NCBI RefSeq assembly: GCF_000165425.1 | Contig: NW_001799045.1 | Span: 28,101-92,100, forward strand | From: Paramecium tetraurelia | Taxonomy: Eukaryota > Ciliophora > Oligohymenophorea > Peniculida > Parameciidae | Length of the DNA stretch: 64,000 nt | Direction of reading: 5' to 3' | Shown here: in pieces, positions 61,917-64,000 of the stretch | How the letters are laid out: each line of letters opens with the position of its first letter | Position numbering within the stretch: the first letter of the stretch is position 1 | Translations under genes and position numbers: made by a program | The notes under the pieces: generated by a model | What the model was told of the DNA's origin: nothing | The model's database searches: none | The model's input: the letters and a program-made list of their open reading frames with translations, nothing else

Positions 61917-63400
61917 TCATTACCTGTGGAGATATGCAATAACAATAGATATGTCGTCAATAACTTCATCTTCTTCTTACCATCTTTTGGTTGACTCTCT
62001 AACGATGATTTCACATATGTCATCTATCTTTTAGCTGTCATATTAGGACTCTAATGGGATATAACAATTTTTAGATTTTTTCATTTGAAAAAAACTCCCA
62101 AACTCCATCGCTTGCTACCACCAAAAATGCATAATTAGATTCCATTTTGTAATGAATGATTTCAGGTTCTGAACTAACACGTACTGTTGAAGCACCATAA
62201 TCTCCAAAAGACCTGCTTAGAGCTAATCCTGGAATTTGTTCATGCTATAGCCAAAACTCTTGCTGGACCAATTTTTTCTCCAGTTTCTATAATATATGGC
62301 TCAACTCTTCCACGATTTATATGATCCTTTCAAACTTTGAAGGTAAATCAGGTTTATAATCATTGGACAACTCCACTAAATGCCACTTATTAAAATTTTG
62401 TTATTCTATAAAATCTAATTATTATTATCTATCCCATTTACCGATCTAGAATCTCCAATATTTGCACACTATAAATGAAGCCCAGAAACCAAAACCAAAG
62501 AACATGTTGTTCCACTAAAAGTAATATCAATTCCAGAATTTGACAAATCCTTTGTCATTTTAATAAAACTCTAATTCAAAACCTTTTATATTTCAGATTC
62601 GTAAGCTTCACTTATATCTTATTCTTATTTTCCAATAAAATTTTTTATAAACTGATCAATTATTGTTAGAATTACTTTTTTGATAAGAAACATAGTGTCC
62701 ATAGACTCCATGTCCATCACAAACTGAGAAAATGTATTCGTTTTTGACTCCACCTAAATTATTGGTAATTACAACACTATCATAATTGGTTTTCTTTTGA
62801 CCATTTCCATTTTAACCAGCTTGAGACCTTAATTTATAACTATGAGACTTTGAAAAGAACAATTAAACGTAATCTTACATCTCACATTCATTGGTAAGGT
62901 TATTCACTAATGTTGCCTAGCTTGTTGATCTTCCAAGTAACATTACCATTTATTATGGCATTTTTGGCTTTATGCTTGTAACTTAATCAACTGTTTATGA
63001 TGCCATTTTTGCTCTTGAAAAATTAGCTTTTTGTTTAGGGGAGGTATCTTGAAGTAATTTAATTATTTATGCTCTACTCTTTGTACAAATTATACTGATG
63101 GTGTAACTTCATTGCTTGCATCCGTTCTTTTACTTCTTTTCTAAGCTAATCCTATATCGATTTTTTATAAGATGTTCTAACTTGATGTACTTTCTGCTTT
63201 TTTTAAATTATGTAATTTTGTTGGAGATGGTACCTATATATATTTTTGTAACTACTTGGCTACAATAAAGATAACCTCTATTGTTGTATCTAAGATAAAA
63301 TATTTGAAATTACCATTTTCACTTTAACATCCGATATCCCATTACTTGCAGTAGAATATCTATTCAGTTGCATTTTACTCCTTTGCTTATTATTGCCCAT
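61917..63400 (-). pseudogene. Protein phosphatase 2C, coding frame interrupted several times
   Basis: PP2C motifs appear in order on the minus strand: MGNNKQRSKMQLNRYS (Gly2, possible myristoylation), IFSVCDGHGVYG, FSGTTCSLVLVSG with CANIGDSRS, LSNDYKPDLPSKFERI, GRVEPYIIETG with GPARV, PGLALSRSFGD, VASDGVWEFFSNE, and EDEVIDDISIVIAYLH. Metal-binding Asp and Gly residues are kept. However, the frame changes after GDSRS, again at the AAA run 62316-62318, back at the four-T run 62253-62256, and twice more around 62029-62060. Introns of 22-27 nt explain other joints. Either the sequence has single-base errors or the gene is decaying. The frame upstream stays open to an ATG at 63585. Confidence 0.75.
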
Positions 63401-64000
63401 TTCTAAATTAATCTTATTTATATACATCACAGTAGACATATTTATAATATTAAATCGTTCTGATGGATATTATTATCCCTTATTTTTGTCTCTCACTTGC
63501 TAATGGAGAACTAGCACTGGATTATTAGTTATGTGATTATGATTGTGACTCAATAAATTTAAAGGAAATACTTCCACTGGGTTCATGGAATAATATTTTA
63601 TTTACTTATATAACTTTAATACAACTTTCTTTCAGAAAGTGTAATCACATTAGTTTTTTAAAACCCAAATTGAATATAACTGATCTTCCTACTTTATAGT
63701 TTTTGTTTAAAAAAAATTTACGTCTGTCAGAACATTTCCAATAAACACAACTTTGGGTACTCATAATTGTACTTTATCCTTATAAATTAGAATTGCATAT
63801 GACTGGAGAACGTTTATGATGATCTAGGTTGAAGAGGTTTCCTAAAACTTTCCCCACATACAAAGTATAAACTGGATCTTATGGTATGGAGTTGGAAATC
63901 CCTCTTCTTCAGAATGTCAAATCGAACTAAGGTTCTATTCCGTTGGCAAGGTTGCCCGAAAATCATAAAAATATATCTTAACAGACCTCTCAGGGTTTGG
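63401..64000. other. Unresolved end of window
   Basis: The stretch contains the possible upstream extension of the PP2C gene (to 63585). On the minus strand there is a broken frame with segments VPKVVFIGNVLTDVNFF and GFPTPYHKIQFILCMWGKF separated by TGA. The last 150 bases are more GC-rich than average and could belong to a gene that enters from the right. No model is offered. Confidence 0.3.

Noticed and set aside
60682..64000. TGA read as Trp in this region
   Set aside because: TGA ends the well-supported genes in the window, and the spacing of in-frame TGA here is what chance gives.

Overview
The window reads as a stretch of ciliate macronuclear genome, very probably Paramecium or a close relative. 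Three signs support this. (1) Only TGA ends genes; TAA and TAG recur inside every conserved protein where Gln is expected (ATP synthase beta, Hsp110, kinesin, ALG5). (2) The DNA is AT-rich and gene-dense on both strands, with short intergenic gaps. (3) Most genes are cut by introns of only about 20-29 nt that begin GTA (rarely GTT) and end TAG, CAG or, unusually often, AAG. All gene models were built by hand with TGA as the only stop. For nearly every intact model the exon lengths sum to a multiple of three. Species and all names are unverified by search.

Layout. 1-9.6 kb: a partial gene, a coiled-coil gene, a TUL1-type transmembrane RING-H2 ubiquitin ligase, another coiled-coil gene, a possible ubiquitin-fold protein, an unknown protein, an ankyrin-repeat protein and two very small genes. 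10-19 kb: a cyclic-nucleotide-binding protein, the ribosome-biogenesis factor MAK21/NOC1, a coiled-coil gene starting 14 bp from it on the other strand, the BBS-associated GTPase ARL6 and a 1008-residue Gln-rich coiled-coil protein. 19-31 kb: a B-box zinc-finger protein, a long helical protein, a 905-residue protein in which a reduced GTPase-like domain is fused to a radial spoke protein 3 (RSP3) core and a long C-terminal extension, a DPH4-like J-protein, two coiled-coil genes and a small Cys/His zinc-motif protein. 31-42.5 kb: a kinesin, a poorly resolved gene, mitochondrial ATP synthase beta, an FCP1/SCP-type phosphatase, a coiled-coil gene, an LACTB2-like hydrolase starting 11 bp away on the other strand, and ALG5. 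43-53 kb: a 1138-residue Cys-rich membrane protein, a membrane protein with a C-terminal VWA domain, a small gene and an Hsp110. 53-64 kb: proteasome subunit RPN2, an EF-hand protein, two unknown genes and a protein phosphatase 2C gene with several frame breaks. The sequence at 60.7-61.9 kb and after 63.4 kb could not be resolved.

There are no operons in the bacterial sense. Several products point to cilia (ARL6, RSP3, kinesin, many coiled-coil proteins), which is ordinary for a ciliate and is not evidence of a cluster. I saw no rRNA, CRISPR array, transposon or convincing tRNA. Several genes change frame at short A or T runs, so single-base length errors in the sequence are likely, although real decay cannot be excluded. 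With TGA as the only stop, chance open frames of 50-100 codons are common on both strands, so short unsupported genes are given low confidence.
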